Assembly (NCBI GenBank): GCA_965213595.1
Contig: CBDBZO010000006.1
Span: 992,001-1,056,000 of the forward strand
Source: JBCCFC01 sp965213595
GTDB taxonomy: Bacteria > Chloroflexota > Anaerolineae > Caldilineales > Caldilineaceae
Reading direction: 5' to 3'
Length of the DNA stretch: 64,000 bases
A program made the position numbers and the translations under genes. Of this stretch, positions 42,486 to 50,121 are shown in pieces. The notes below the pieces were generated by a model. That model did no database searches. It saw only the letters and a list, made by a program, of their open reading frames with translations, and was not told the DNA's origin. The first letter of the stretch is position 1; every line of letters starts with the position of its first letter.

Positions 42486-42540
42486 TAGCGCGTGCCGGGG
42501 ACGCTTCCCAGCCGAGTGCTTTATTTTCTTGGATTGGCCC
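42486..42540. repeat. 3'-gene element, copy 3
   Basis: GCGCGTGCCGGGGACGCT, CCAGCCG and TTTATTTTCTTGGATTGGCC follow in the order seen at 31622-31678 and 35836-35890. It lies 23 bases from the stop of the minus-strand methyltransferase gene. The left inverted arm is missing here. Confidence 0.5.
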
Positions 42541-42562
42541 AATTGCCAGTGACCACTCTTCT

Positions 42563-43186
42563 TCACGCCTTCCGCAGCAGATACCAGCGACAGGGCCGCG
42601 GGTTGGCCTGCGCACGGGCGATGCTCACAATCTGCAAATCCTCGGCGTAGCGCTCGATGATTTCATACTCTCGAATGCCCGCCGCGCGACCGTCGGCCTG
42701 CGCCATCTCGTCGTCCCAATCAAAGCCGTAGAGGTGGTAGAAGCCGCCCGGCGCGAGATTGTCGACAACGCCGCGCACGTAGCCATCGCGCAAGTCGACG
42801 GGCAGCGTGTGGAAGCAGCCCAAGTCGAGGATGTACGAGGCGCCAAAGTCACGCAGAGGCAGGGCGGCGACGCTGGCCTGCGCCAGCATCATGCGCGCCT
42901 TTAAGTCACGCGGGCAGTTGCGCATTCGGTGGCGGGCGATTTGCAGCGCGCGGCCCGACAGGTCAACGCCGACGGTGTGCAGGCCCAGCCGCGCGAGGTA
43001 GGCGACGTTTGTGCCCGTGCCGCAGCCCAGGTCGAGCGCGCGCCCGTGGTGTGGTAAATTATTCTGCTGCCAAAATGATTGAACTTCGGGGGGCGTTACG
43101 CCGCTGTCCCACGGTAAATTCCCGGATTGATATCGCAGTTCCCAATTTATGCGATTATCTATTTGATTGCCTACAGGATTAGCCAT
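42563..43186 (-). CDS. Class I SAM-dependent methyltransferase
   Basis: The 207-residue protein has motif I LDLGCGTGTNVAYLARLG, acidic motif II GVDLSGRALQIARHR and ILDLGCFHTLP, in the TehB/thiopurine-methyltransferase-like style (WELRYQSGNLPWDSG at the start is typical of that group). The substrate is unknown. Its ATG lies 8 bases inside the end of the pyrophosphatase gene, so the two form a coupled pair. Confidence 0.88.
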   Translation of the reverse strand: MANPVGNQIDNRINWELRYQSGNLPWDSGVTPPEVQSFWQQNNLPHHGRALDLGCGTGTNVAYLARLGLHTVGVDLSGRALQIARHRMRNCPRDLKARMMLAQASVAALPLRDFGASYILDLGCFHTLPVDLRDGYVRGVVDNLAPGGFYHLYGFDWDDEMAQADGRAAGIREYEIIERYAEDLQIVSIARAQANPRPCRWYLLRKA

Positions 43187-43787
43187 ATTCGTCCTCGTAA
43201 TCTGCTAAAGATGCCTCCACGACTTTGAACGCGTGCTCAAAGCCATAGGTGCGCTCGATAAAGGCGCGCTCCGTTTCGCCCGCCAGGTTCTTGTATGTAC
43301 TAAAGTAGTGTTGCAGCCGCTGCACCATGATTTTGGGCAGGTCGTCCACATCTTTTACCTCATGCCACGCATCATCGTTTTCTAATACGGCTATAATTTT
43401 GTCGTCGGCCTCGTCGTCGTCCACCATTTGCAGGCCGCCGATCACGCGCGCGTTGAGCAAAATGTTGGCCCGCGTAATATCCCGCTCGCTAATGACGCAG
43501 ATGTCGAGCGGATCACCGTCGCCGCCGGTGGCCTTAGGCGAGAGCGCCGCCACGCGCTGGCCGCAGTAGGTGCGCGGGATAAAGCCGTAGACCGTCGGCG
43601 GGCGCGACGAGGTGCGCTGTGGGCGATCCACGCGCAGGTAGCCGGTCTGCTTGTCAATTTCGTACTTGATCACGTCGAACGTGGTAATTTCGATGTAGGC
43701 CTGCACGAGCCGCGGCGGATCATCACCCGGCTCCAGGCCGTGCCAGGGGTGCGGTCGCCAGCGGTAGAAGGGTTTGGGAAAGGACAT
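43179..43787 (-). CDS. ppa: Inorganic pyrophosphatase (family I)
   Basis: The 202-residue enzyme hydrolyses pyrophosphate to phosphate in the cytoplasm. Family I marks are YEIDKQTGYLRVDRPQ, YGFIPRTYCG, GDGDPLDICV (the three metal-binding Asp region) and DDEADDKIIAV. ATG 43787 gives the usual N-terminus; an in-frame ATG at 43799 is possible. The leader consists of GTTAACC/ATCCACT-type short repeats. It overlaps the downstream methyltransferase gene by 8 bases. Confidence 0.94.
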   Translation of the reverse strand: MSFPKPFYRWRPHPWHGLEPGDDPPRLVQAYIEITTFDVIKYEIDKQTGYLRVDRPQRTSSRPPTVYGFIPRTYCGQRVAALSPKATGGDGDPLDICVISERDITRANILLNARVIGGLQMVDDDEADDKIIAVLENDDAWHEVKDVDDLPKIMVQRLQHYFSTYKNLAGETERAFIERTYGFEHAFKVVEASLADYEDEYG

Positions 43788-43842
43788 CGCAGTGGACAAT
43801 CGTAGTGGATAATGGTTAACGGTGAATGGGTAACTGTTAACG
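43788..43842. repeat. Short-period leader repeat before ppa
   Basis: On the minus strand the leader reads GTTAACAGTTACCCATTCAC, then CGTTAACCATTATCCACTAC and GATTGTCCACTGCG, directly before the ATG, a loose 9-10 bp period. Confidence 0.55.
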
Positions 43843-43854
43843 GCTTATTAAGGG

Positions 43855-44523
43855 TCAGATAAACGTTGCAACTTCGGACAGCGACTTTTTGTGGATAGCC
43901 GGAACGCAGGCGTCCGCTGCCGGGTGGCCGACGACGAGCAGGACAAAGGGGCGCTCGTGAGCGGGGCGACCGCAAATTTCGTTGAGAAACTTCATGGGGC
44001 TGGGCGTGTGCGTCAGCGTCACCAGCCCGGCGTGGTGCAGGGCAGCGATCAGAAAACCCGTGGCGATGCCGACGGATTCGGTGGCGTAGTAGTGCTTGAC
44101 CTTTGTGCCGTCGTCCGCCAGGTGGTAGGGCTGGGCAAAGGCAGCGATCAGCCAGGGCGCGCTTTCCAGAAAGGGCTTTTGCCAGTTGGTGTCAAAGGGC
44201 GCGAGCGCGTCGAGCCATTCCTGGGGGGCGCGGCGATCGTAGAATTCGCGCTCCTCGGCCTCGGCGGCTTCGCGAATGCGGCGCTTGGCCTCCCCGTCGC
44301 CAACGGCGACAAAGTGCCACGGCTGCATGTTGGCCCCGTTGGGGGCCGTGCCCGCCGCCAGCAGGCAGTGCTCGATCACGTGGCGCGAAACCGGGCGCGG
44401 CGAAAAGTCGCGCACGGTGCGGCGGCGGCGAATTTCGGTGTAGAAATCCTGGGCACGCCCCACCATTTCGTGCGGCGGGTACTCGACGTAGCCGGTCAGC
44501 GGCTCAAAGGTTGGTTCGTTCAT
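43855..44523 (-). CDS. Nitroreductase family protein
   Basis: The 222-residue protein has the FMN-binding nitroreductase fold: IRRRRTVRDFSPRPVSRHVIE, LLAAGTAPNGANMQPWHFVAV, and the C-terminal GIATGFLIAALHHAGLVTLTHTPS. Its length and PNGANMQPWHF segment resemble the iodotyrosine-deiodinase-like branch, so flavin-dependent reduction of a halogenated or nitro aromatic is possible; the substrate is not known. Its start overlaps the Nudix stop by four bases (ATGA). It is the third gene of a GNAT-Nudix-nitroreductase operon. Confidence 0.9.
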   Translation of the reverse strand: MNEPTFEPLTGYVEYPPHEMVGRAQDFYTEIRRRRTVRDFSPRPVSRHVIEHCLLAAGTAPNGANMQPWHFVAVGDGEAKRRIREAAEAEEREFYDRRAPQEWLDALAPFDTNWQKPFLESAPWLIAAFAQPYHLADDGTKVKHYYATESVGIATGFLIAALHHAGLVTLTHTPSPMKFLNEICGRPAHERPFVLLVVGHPAADACVPAIHKKSLSEVATFI

Positions 44524-44978
44524 AGAAATTGCTCGCTTTGCACGGCATACGGATTGAGCGTGTAAGTGCGGTAGACAATGCGTCCCTCGAAGTTGAGCAG
44601 ATCGCTTGCGCGGTCGACGTGCGGCGGAAAGGTCACGCATTGTATGACGCGCTCGCGGGCGACCCAGACCACCTCGGTGCTCTCGGCGCTCGGCGTCAGC
44701 GTGCCTGAAACGTAACGAGCGGTGAAGCCAAAAATCAGCAGCGACCGGCTGAGATTGGCATAGACGCCCGCCAGCCCGCCAATTTCCGCGATTGCGCCCG
44801 TCTCCTCCCAAATTTCGCGCCGCAGCCCATCCAGCAGCGACTCGCCCTCCTCGATTTGCCCACCCGGAAATTCCCAGCCGCGCCGCGGGCTCAGCATCAT
44901 CAGCACCTCGTCGGCATCATTGGTCACCAGGGCCGTGGCGGCGACGATGTGCCGGGGCGGAGCGTGAAGGATTGTCAC
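44520..44978 (-). CDS. Nudix hydrolase
   Basis: The 152-residue protein has a complete Nudix box GGQIEEGESLLDGLRREIWEETG, with the REXXEE metal ligands intact. Members cleave nucleoside diphosphate derivatives. The N-terminal ATALVTNDADEVLMMLSPR and following WEFPGG match MutT-like enzymes for house-cleaning. It overlaps the GNAT gene upstream and the nitroreductase gene downstream by four bases each, showing tight translational coupling. Confidence 0.94.
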   Translation of the reverse strand: MTILHAPPRHIVAATALVTNDADEVLMMLSPRRGWEFPGGQIEEGESLLDGLRREIWEETGAIAEIGGLAGVYANLSRSLLIFGFTARYVSGTLTPSAESTEVVWVARERVIQCVTFPPHVDRASDLLNFEGRIVYRTYTLNPYAVQSEQFL

Positions 44979-45394
44979 TTCAATCCCGGCTCAGTATCCT
45001 GCCGGTCGTAGTGGCGCACCAACATCCCCTTTGCCTTCACCATGCCGACCTGCTCGTAAAAGGGCTGCGTCTCCGTCTTGCAGAGCAGGTCGATCATGTA
45101 GAAGTTGCTCAGCCTGTCCAACATCTGCGTCATCAGCGTCGAGCCAATAGTTCGCCCCTGCCAGCCCGGCAGCACTTCGAGCAGTGGAATGTAGGCCGCC
45201 AACACCCCATCGCTGATGGCCGTTACAAAGCCGACCACGCGCTCCGTCTCCTCGCTGAGCGCCAGCCCCACGTAGTCGCTGCCGCGCAGGATGCGCAGGT
45301 GGGCGTCGGGCGCGGGCGGGTTGGGCCAGCCGACAAAGAAGCCGTGGAGCTGGTCGGCGGTGATGTTTTCGGCGCTGTTGCGGTAGGTAATCAT
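44975..45394 (-). CDS. GNAT-family acetyltransferase
   Basis: The 139-residue protein has the short GNAT pattern: SDYVGLALSEETERVVGFVTAI, YIPLLEVLPGWQGRTIGSTLM with the acetyl-CoA loop, and KTETQPFYEQVGMVKAKGM. It is first in the GNAT-Nudix-nitroreductase operon. The acceptor substrate is unknown. Upstream lies a MITE-like element. Confidence 0.88.
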   Translation of the reverse strand: MITYRNSAENITADQLHGFFVGWPNPPAPDAHLRILRGSDYVGLALSEETERVVGFVTAISDGVLAAYIPLLEVLPGWQGRTIGSTLMTQMLDRLSNFYMIDLLCKTETQPFYEQVGMVKAKGMLVRHYDRQDTEPGLK

Positions 45395-45428
45395 GTTGCC
45401 ATCATATCACAAGTTGCGGCAAAGAGCA

Positions 45429-45590
45429 GGTTCCGTTGACATTTCGCTGATGGCCCCAATCTGGGTGGTGCGCCGCGCCCCCATCCCCAACCCTTCCCCC
45501 ACGCGTGGGGGAAGGGAGCCTTCTGCTCCCCTCTCCCAGAATGGGAGAGGGGCCGGGGGTGAGGGCCAATTCCCAAATGTCAACGGAACC
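45429..45590. mobile_element. MITE-like element, family 1, copy 2
   Basis: A 162-bp non-coding element is bounded by perfect 16-bp inverted repeats (GGTTCCGTTGACATTT and complement). Its inner hairpins CCTTCCCCCACGCGTGGGGG and CTCCCAGAATGGGAG match those at 3122-3291 in the opposite orientation, so the inner part moved or inverted as a unit. Confidence 0.75.
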
Positions 45591-45645
45591 TAGAAGGATT
45601 GGGGAAATTGAGCGGGCATTTGGAAAATCTTTTGGCGCTGGCCTC

Positions 45646-46296
45646 CTATCCAAACGCATACACCGCCGCCCCGAAGGCCACCGCCACGTTTAGCGACGCC
45701 TTTCCCCCGCGCATCGGCAGCGCGACCACGCGATCGCAGCGGGCCAGCAGCGCCGGATCGACCCCGGCTCGTTCGTTCCCCACCACCAGGGCAACGTTTG
45801 GCGGGTGGTTCCCATCCAGCAGCGCGGCGACGGCTTCGTATAGCCCCCATGATTCCGATGTCGTTTCCAGCGCCCACAGCGCCACCCCTTCCGCCCGCAG
45901 CGCTTCGGCCGCATCCAGCACGTTGCGGTGATACGTCCACGCCACCTGCTGCTCCGCGCCGAGGCTGGTCTTGGCGACTTTGGGGTGATCGGGCGTCGGC
46001 GTCGTGCCGCAGAGGTGGAGGTGTCGCACGCCCGCGCCGTCCGCCGTGCGCAAAATCGAGCCGACGTTCCAGGCGCTGCGCAGATTGTCCAGCAGGGCAC
46101 AAAGTCGCACGCGGGGTGGGGGTGAGTGGGCGGCAGCGCCGTAAGCAGGATACGCAGCGACGGCGCGGGTCGGCTGGCCGCAGAGGGGGCAGCGACCGTC
46201 CGGCAGCTCGTGGGGCAGGGCGGGAAAGCGGAAGCGGCAGGCGGGATCGGTGCACTGGTGGGCCTGGTAGAAGACGGGGCGCGTGGGCTGTGTCAT
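45646..46296 (-). CDS. SpoU/TrmH-family RNA methyltransferase with N-terminal zinc ribbon
   Basis: The 216-residue protein begins with a zinc-ribbon-like segment (CTDPACRFRFP and CPLCGQP) followed by a SPOUT domain: NLRSAWNVGSILRTADGAG (motif 1), VALVVGNERAGVDPALL (motif 2) and ALPMRGGKASLNVAVAFG (motif 3). It should 2'-O-methylate tRNA or rRNA. The zinc ribbon is an addition not found in classic TrmH. It stands alone, upstream of the family-1 element. Confidence 0.9.
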   Translation of the reverse strand: MTQPTRPVFYQAHQCTDPACRFRFPALPHELPDGRCPLCGQPTRAVAAYPAYGAAAHSPPPRVRLCALLDNLRSAWNVGSILRTADGAGVRHLHLCGTTPTPDHPKVAKTSLGAEQQVAWTYHRNVLDAAEALRAEGVALWALETTSESWGLYEAVAALLDGNHPPNVALVVGNERAGVDPALLARCDRVVALPMRGGKASLNVAVAFGAAVYAFG

Positions 46297-46337
46297 GGGG
46301 TGGGGCTATCCGAAGACGCAAGAGCGTCTGGTGGGGC

Positions 46338-46360
46338 ATTCCCACGCAAGAGCGTGGAAA
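46338..46360. repeat. Short hairpin (TTCCCACGC..GCGTGGAA)
   Basis: The stem TTCCCACGC / GCGTGGAA lies in the gap between crcB and the SpoU gene, followed by ACGAG. This is a common dispersed hairpin type and could serve as a weak terminator after crcB. Confidence 0.4.
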
Positions 46361-46370
46361 CGAGAATTGG

Positions 46371-46769
46371 TCAAAACATCTGCGCCAATTGCTGCCCCAT
46401 CCAGATTGCGCCGAGGCCCAGCGCAAGATGCAGCCCCACGTAGAGCAGGGCTAAAAACATATCTGGGCCGCCGCGCTCGCCCTGCGCCAGCGCGACGGCG
46501 TCGTAGCCAAAGGTCGAGAAGGTTGTAAAGGCGCCGAGCACGCCGGTGAAGAGCAGCAGCCGCGCCTCGACGCCGAGCGCCAGCCGATCCGCGGCCAGCG
46601 TCGCGAGCAGGCCAAAGAGCAGGCAGCCCAGCACGTTAACCGCCAGCGTGCCCAGCGGGAAGGTCATGCCCCGTGCCGTGATTGCCGTACGCTGCACCCA
46701 GCCACCGAGCAGATAGCGCAGCGTTGCGCCCAGGAAGCCGCCCGCGCCCACCAGCAAAATTTCACGCAT
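46371..46769 (-). CDS. crcB: Fluoride ion exporter CrcB/Fluc
   Basis: The 132-residue protein has four membrane helices and the Fluc hallmarks: GAGGFLGATLRYLL, GTLAVNVLGCLLFGLL with the pore Asn, and GVLGAFTTFSTFGYDAV with the Phe-box and Thr/Ser track. It works as an antiparallel dimer letting fluoride leave the cytoplasm. Its ATG overlaps the stop of the NYN gene (TAATG). A fluoride riboswitch would be expected upstream of some crcB genes, but here the upstream sequence is coding, and none is seen. Confidence 0.95.
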   Translation of the reverse strand: MREILLVGAGGFLGATLRYLLGGWVQRTAITARGMTFPLGTLAVNVLGCLLFGLLATLAADRLALGVEARLLLFTGVLGAFTTFSTFGYDAVALAQGERGGPDMFLALLYVGLHLALGLGAIWMGQQLAQMF

Positions 46770-47575
46770 TACGAATCCATCGATTCCGGCACAAATTCCG
46801 TGGCGTTGGCCGCCTTGACGCGTCCGTCCTCCTGCTCGATCAGGTCGAACTCCAGGATCGTGTCGCGCTGCTTAAGGTTGCCAAAGTATTCGTTGGAGAC
46901 GGTGCTGTAGTAGTCGCCGTTGTACTCGCGCTGAAAATCGCGGATGTGGCAGAAGACGTCGTCGCGCACCTCGCTCGTGGCATAGCCGGTGCGCACGGTC
47001 AGAAAGCCATAGCCCTTCTCCTGGTTGACGGCGTGCATGATGCCGCGCACGCGATTGGGCTGCTCATCGTTCATCGGCAGCAGGCCGGGGACGAGATAGC
47101 CGGAAAAGTAGTAGTCGACTTCGTGTTTGAGATCGGTGCTGGTGTTGGAGAACGAGAGCAAATCCACCCGCTTGCCCAGATTTTGCAGCGCGCGCACGAG
47201 GCGCATAAAGTCGCCGTCGCCGCTGCCGAGCAGCACGTAATCCAGATTCTGCGACTGCAGAAGCGCATCCACCGCCAAATCCAAGTCCGCGTTGGCCTTG
47301 AGCACAAGCTGGCCGTCGGCATCGTAGTAGCGCTTGACCTCCTTGTACACGAGATGAAAGCCCGCGCGGCGAATCGCGCTGCGATAGCTCTCCTTCTTCT
47401 GTCGATATTCGTAGTCGCGCTCTTCCCGCTCGACATCGATGGCCATGTAGGCGTTGGCCCGCAGCACCGTCGCCCCCTGCGCTTCAACTAAACTTTTAAC
47501 GGCGTTGTAGCGCACGCCCCAGCCGCCGCAGCGCGACAGATTTTCCATATCCAAAAATATACCGGCCTTTAACAT
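46769..47575 (-). CDS. NYN-domain (LabA/DUF88-like) protein with cold-shock-like C-terminus
   Basis: The 268-residue protein begins with a NYN/PIN-like nuclease fold: KAGIFLDMENLSRCGG with the first Asp, ADLDLAVDALLQSQNLDYVLLGSGDGDFMRLVRALQ with the other acidic residues. After about residue 185 comes a cold-shock-like RNA-binding segment (GIMHAVNQEKGYGFLTV; DVFCHIRDF), close to the GYGFI and VFVH RNP motifs. Together these suggest an RNA-processing or decay factor. CAGGAGC lies 5 bases before the ATG. It is coupled to crcB downstream, a pairing without obvious logic. Confidence 0.85.
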   Translation of the reverse strand: MLKAGIFLDMENLSRCGGWGVRYNAVKSLVEAQGATVLRANAYMAIDVEREERDYEYRQKKESYRSAIRRAGFHLVYKEVKRYYDADGQLVLKANADLDLAVDALLQSQNLDYVLLGSGDGDFMRLVRALQNLGKRVDLLSFSNTSTDLKHEVDYYFSGYLVPGLLPMNDEQPNRVRGIMHAVNQEKGYGFLTVRTGYATSEVRDDVFCHIRDFQREYNGDYYSTVSNEYFGNLKQRDTILEFDLIEQEDGRVKAANATEFVPESMDS

Positions 47576-47877
47576 GTAAGCTCCTGAACCAATGGTCGAC
47601 GACGAGGCAAAATAAATATCGTGTGGCCAACAGTAACGAAAAATTTAATGGGAAACGCATCAGTCAATCTTCCGCATCGCCGCCGTGTGAGAAATTTCTG
47701 CAAACTCGAATAGTTTACACGACTTGAATAATTTGTTCTACTTTTGCCGCCTGCGTTTAGTGTTGACTTTCTTCCCTCGCGCTGAAGATCACCACGTCTT
47801 TGGACTTTCTGCACGCTTTAGCTACAATAATGCGGTTTGTCCACCACCGCTTAAACATCACCCGCCAGGAGCCGACC
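47576..47877. other. Intergenic region between divergent NYN and pyrC genes
   Basis: It is AT-rich relative to its surroundings and holds the pyrC promoter at 47800-47828 and the NYN Shine-Dalgarno. No RNA gene or attenuator structure for pyrC was seen. Confidence 0.5.
47800..47828 (+). promoter_or_regulatory. Promoter of pyrC
   Basis: TTGGAC at 47800-47805 and TACAAT at 47823-47828 have a 17-base spacer. The start would be near 47835, about 43 bases before the GTG start codon. Confidence 0.65.
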
Positions 47878-48987
47878 GTGACCACCATTCGCCTGCCCGG
47901 CCTCGTCGACGCGCACGTGCACCTGCGCGCGCCGGGCTACACCCACAAGGAAGATTTCCACAGCGGCACGGCTGCCGCGCTGGCGGGCGGCGTGACGACC
48001 GTGCTGGACATGCCCAACACCAACCCGCCCACCAGCACGCCGCAGCGTCTGCATGAAAAAGCCGACATCGCCGCCGATCAAGCCGTCTGCGATGTCGGCC
48101 TCTTCGTCGGCGCAACCACCACCGATCTCGACGCCTACCTGCCCGTGGCCTACCAAGCCTGCGGCCTCAAAATCTACGTCAGCGACACCTTTGGCAGCTT
48201 GCGCATCGAGTCGCTGGCGTTGATGCACCGGTTTTTTCGCGGTTGGGCCGAGCAGGGGAGCAGGGGAGCGGGGGAGCAGGGGAGCAGGGGAGTGGAACTG
48301 GGTCCAGTTGCGGTTCATGCGGAGGAGTTGATGCTGCCCGTTTGTTTAGCCTTGAGCCAGCTCTACGACGTGCCGCTGCACGTCGTCCACGTGAGCCGCC
48401 GCAGCGAGATCGAGCTGATCGTGCAGGCCAAGGAGCGGGGCTGGCCCGTCACCTGCGAAGCCACGCCGCACCACCTCTTTCTTTCCACGGACGATCTTGA
48501 CCGACTCGGCCCCCGCGGCGACATGCGCCCGCGCCTGGCCGCGCCGGACGATGTCGCCGCCCTCTGGCAGCACCTCGACGCCGTGGATATTTTTGCCACC
48601 GACCACGCCCCCCACACCTTGGGCGAAAAATTTAGCGACGCCCCGCCGCCCGGCGTCCCCGGCGTACAGACCATGCTGCCCCTGCTGCTCACCGCCGTCC
48701 ACGAAGAGCGTCTGTCGCTGAAGGATGTCACCCGGCGCTTGGTGGAGAATCCGCGTCGGATTTATCGCCTGCCGGAGCAGCCGGAGACGTGGGTCGAGGT
48801 GGATGTCGATGCGGCGTATGAACTGCGCGACGAAGAGATGCTGACGCGCGTGGGCTGGACGCCCTTTGCCGGGCGCACGGTGCACGGACGCGTCGAACGT
48901 GTCGTCTTGCGGGGGGAAGTCGTCTTCGAGGGGAGCGAAGTCAAGGCGAAGGCGGGAAGTGGGCGGGTGTTGTTTACCCAGAGTTAG
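47878..48987 (+). CDS. pyrC: Dihydroorotase
   Basis: The 369-residue enzyme cyclises carbamoyl aspartate to dihydroorotate in pyrimidine synthesis. Metal ligands appear in DAHVHLRAPG, the carboxylated Lys in GLKIYVSDTFG, His in VAVHAEE and HVVHVS, and Asp in ATDHAPHT. AGGAG 7 bases before GTG 47878 fixes the start. Between the Lys and the next His motif is an insert (about residues 124-138) of Gly, Ser, Gln, Glu and Arg encoded by a GGGGAGCA-type tandem repeat, which relatives should lack. pyrB follows 1.1 kb downstream. Confidence 0.93.
   Translation: MTTIRLPGLVDAHVHLRAPGYTHKEDFHSGTAAALAGGVTTVLDMPNTNPPTSTPQRLHEKADIAADQAVCDVGLFVGATTTDLDAYLPVAYQACGLKIYVSDTFGSLRIESLALMHRFFRGWAEQGSRGAGEQGSRGVELGPVAVHAEELMLPVCLALSQLYDVPLHVVHVSRRSEIELIVQAKERGWPVTCEATPHHLFLSTDDLDRLGPRGDMRPRLAAPDDVAALWQHLDAVDIFATDHAPHTLGEKFSDAPPPGVPGVQTMLPLLLTAVHEERLSLKDVTRRLVENPRRIYRLPEQPETWVEVDVDAAYELRDEEMLTRVGWTPFAGRTVHGRVERVVLRGEVVFEGSEVKAKAGSGRVLFTQS
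48250..48296. repeat. Short-period array (GAGCAGGG type) inside the pyrC coding region
   Basis: About five copies of GGGGAGCA/GGGGAGCG lie in frame in pyrC. The same class of monomer occurs intergenically at 19262-19307. It adds about 15 residues rich in Gly, Ser, Gln and Arg without breaking the frame. Confidence 0.75.
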
Positions 48988-49143
48988 CGATGCGCTGAAA
49001 CAGCGCGTGTCACACGAAATGCAACACAAATCGAACACATGTGTCTCTTACTTTGAACGCATAGAGCGCATAGGTTTGTAAGAAGTCGCTTACCACAGTT
49101 TGTATTTTGCGTTAGCATTTCAGTTCACGAGGTTGTACCTAAC

Positions 49144-49832
49144 ATGAGGCAACTACAACGGCTCGCTATTGGATTCATTCCGCTTTTCTGTCTGTTTTTA
49201 TTCCTTTTATCTCCTTACATTTTGGAGTTGATTTCTGAACTGCTTGAAGAAGTGATTAGAGCAGGCGAGATTGGTGAAGAAGTTGTCTGTGAAACGCTAT
49301 TGCCTTCCGAACTATTGAATTATCCATTTGGCAAGCTAAACCTTGAAGAAGCGCAGGCGTGGGTCGAGGATACATTTTCTGTAGTGCCGAAAGTTGAGCA
49401 CTATAATTGGGACATCGCCCTTGGTCCTATGGCCCCCTTCAGCTTCATCTCTTTATCGAATTCTAATCGATATAATGTCTAATACCGATTACGGTGGAAG
49501 TGGCAGAGCTTTGCTGGGGAGCGCCCAGCCATTATGAAGCATACTATGAGCAATGGCCGGAAGATAGATGGACTTATTTCAGAATTTACTATCCGCAACT
49601 GGGCTGCGCGTTTGGTGGGTACCAAGAGAGACCAGTTAGGTCTATTTCGAGAAATTTTCGGCTACGTGGCGTTTCTTGCAGCAAGTTGAATTCGTTGGTG
49701 GATTTGATTCGGGAAGAAAACACCCTTTTGGAGTTGAATAGGGATGATCCCGCTTTTCAGCGTGTTCGTCAGTGGCCTGAAAAGTACAGTGCTATTGTTA
49801 TCGATCAACCATTCGAATTTGGTAGAAATTAA
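49144..49832 (+). pseudogene. Hypothetical membrane-anchored protein split by a frameshift
   Basis: The first frame (49144-49482, 112 residues) has one N-terminal membrane helix (IPLFCLFLFLLSPYILEL) and ends after SNSNRYNV. A second frame (49494-49832, 112 residues) goes on with VAELCWGAPSHYEAYYEQ to FEFGRN, and its codons upstream of GTG 49494 (IPIT) read well back to about 49476. One indel near 49475 would join the two into a protein of about 228 residues. Base composition is AT-richer than pyrC and pyrB on either side. The family is not recognised; two separate genes are less likely. Confidence 0.55.
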
Positions 49833-50121
49833 CTGCGAAGTGAGCATTCTCAAATGTGAACGGCTTTAATCCGACTGCTCAATCCATTCTGCAACTGAAT
49901 TGACGTTGGGCGGTGTATTTTGCTTGTTCCCCAATCGAGTCTATAAACAAAATCAGCCATTCCGCTATGTTCCCTCGTCGGTTCGTTCGCATCTGAGGAT
50001 GCTCACTCCGCGACTACCGATGCGTCGCGCCGCCGAGCACGCTGATGCGCTACATCCGCTGTTTACAAAAACTTGTAGCGCGCCGCTTGTATACTGGCGC
50101 TGTAACCACCAAGGAACTCCC
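49833..50121. other. Leader region of pyrB
   Basis: It contains a TTGTATACT extended -10 box at 50087-50095, about 27 bases before the pyrB ATG, but no good -35 box. A segment at 49978-50015 resembles 31510-31545. No gene or RNA structure was recognised. Confidence 0.45.

Noticed and set aside
46371..47575. Fluoride riboswitch before crcB
   Set aside because: The sequence upstream of crcB is the coding region of the NYN gene, and no riboswitch core was seen.
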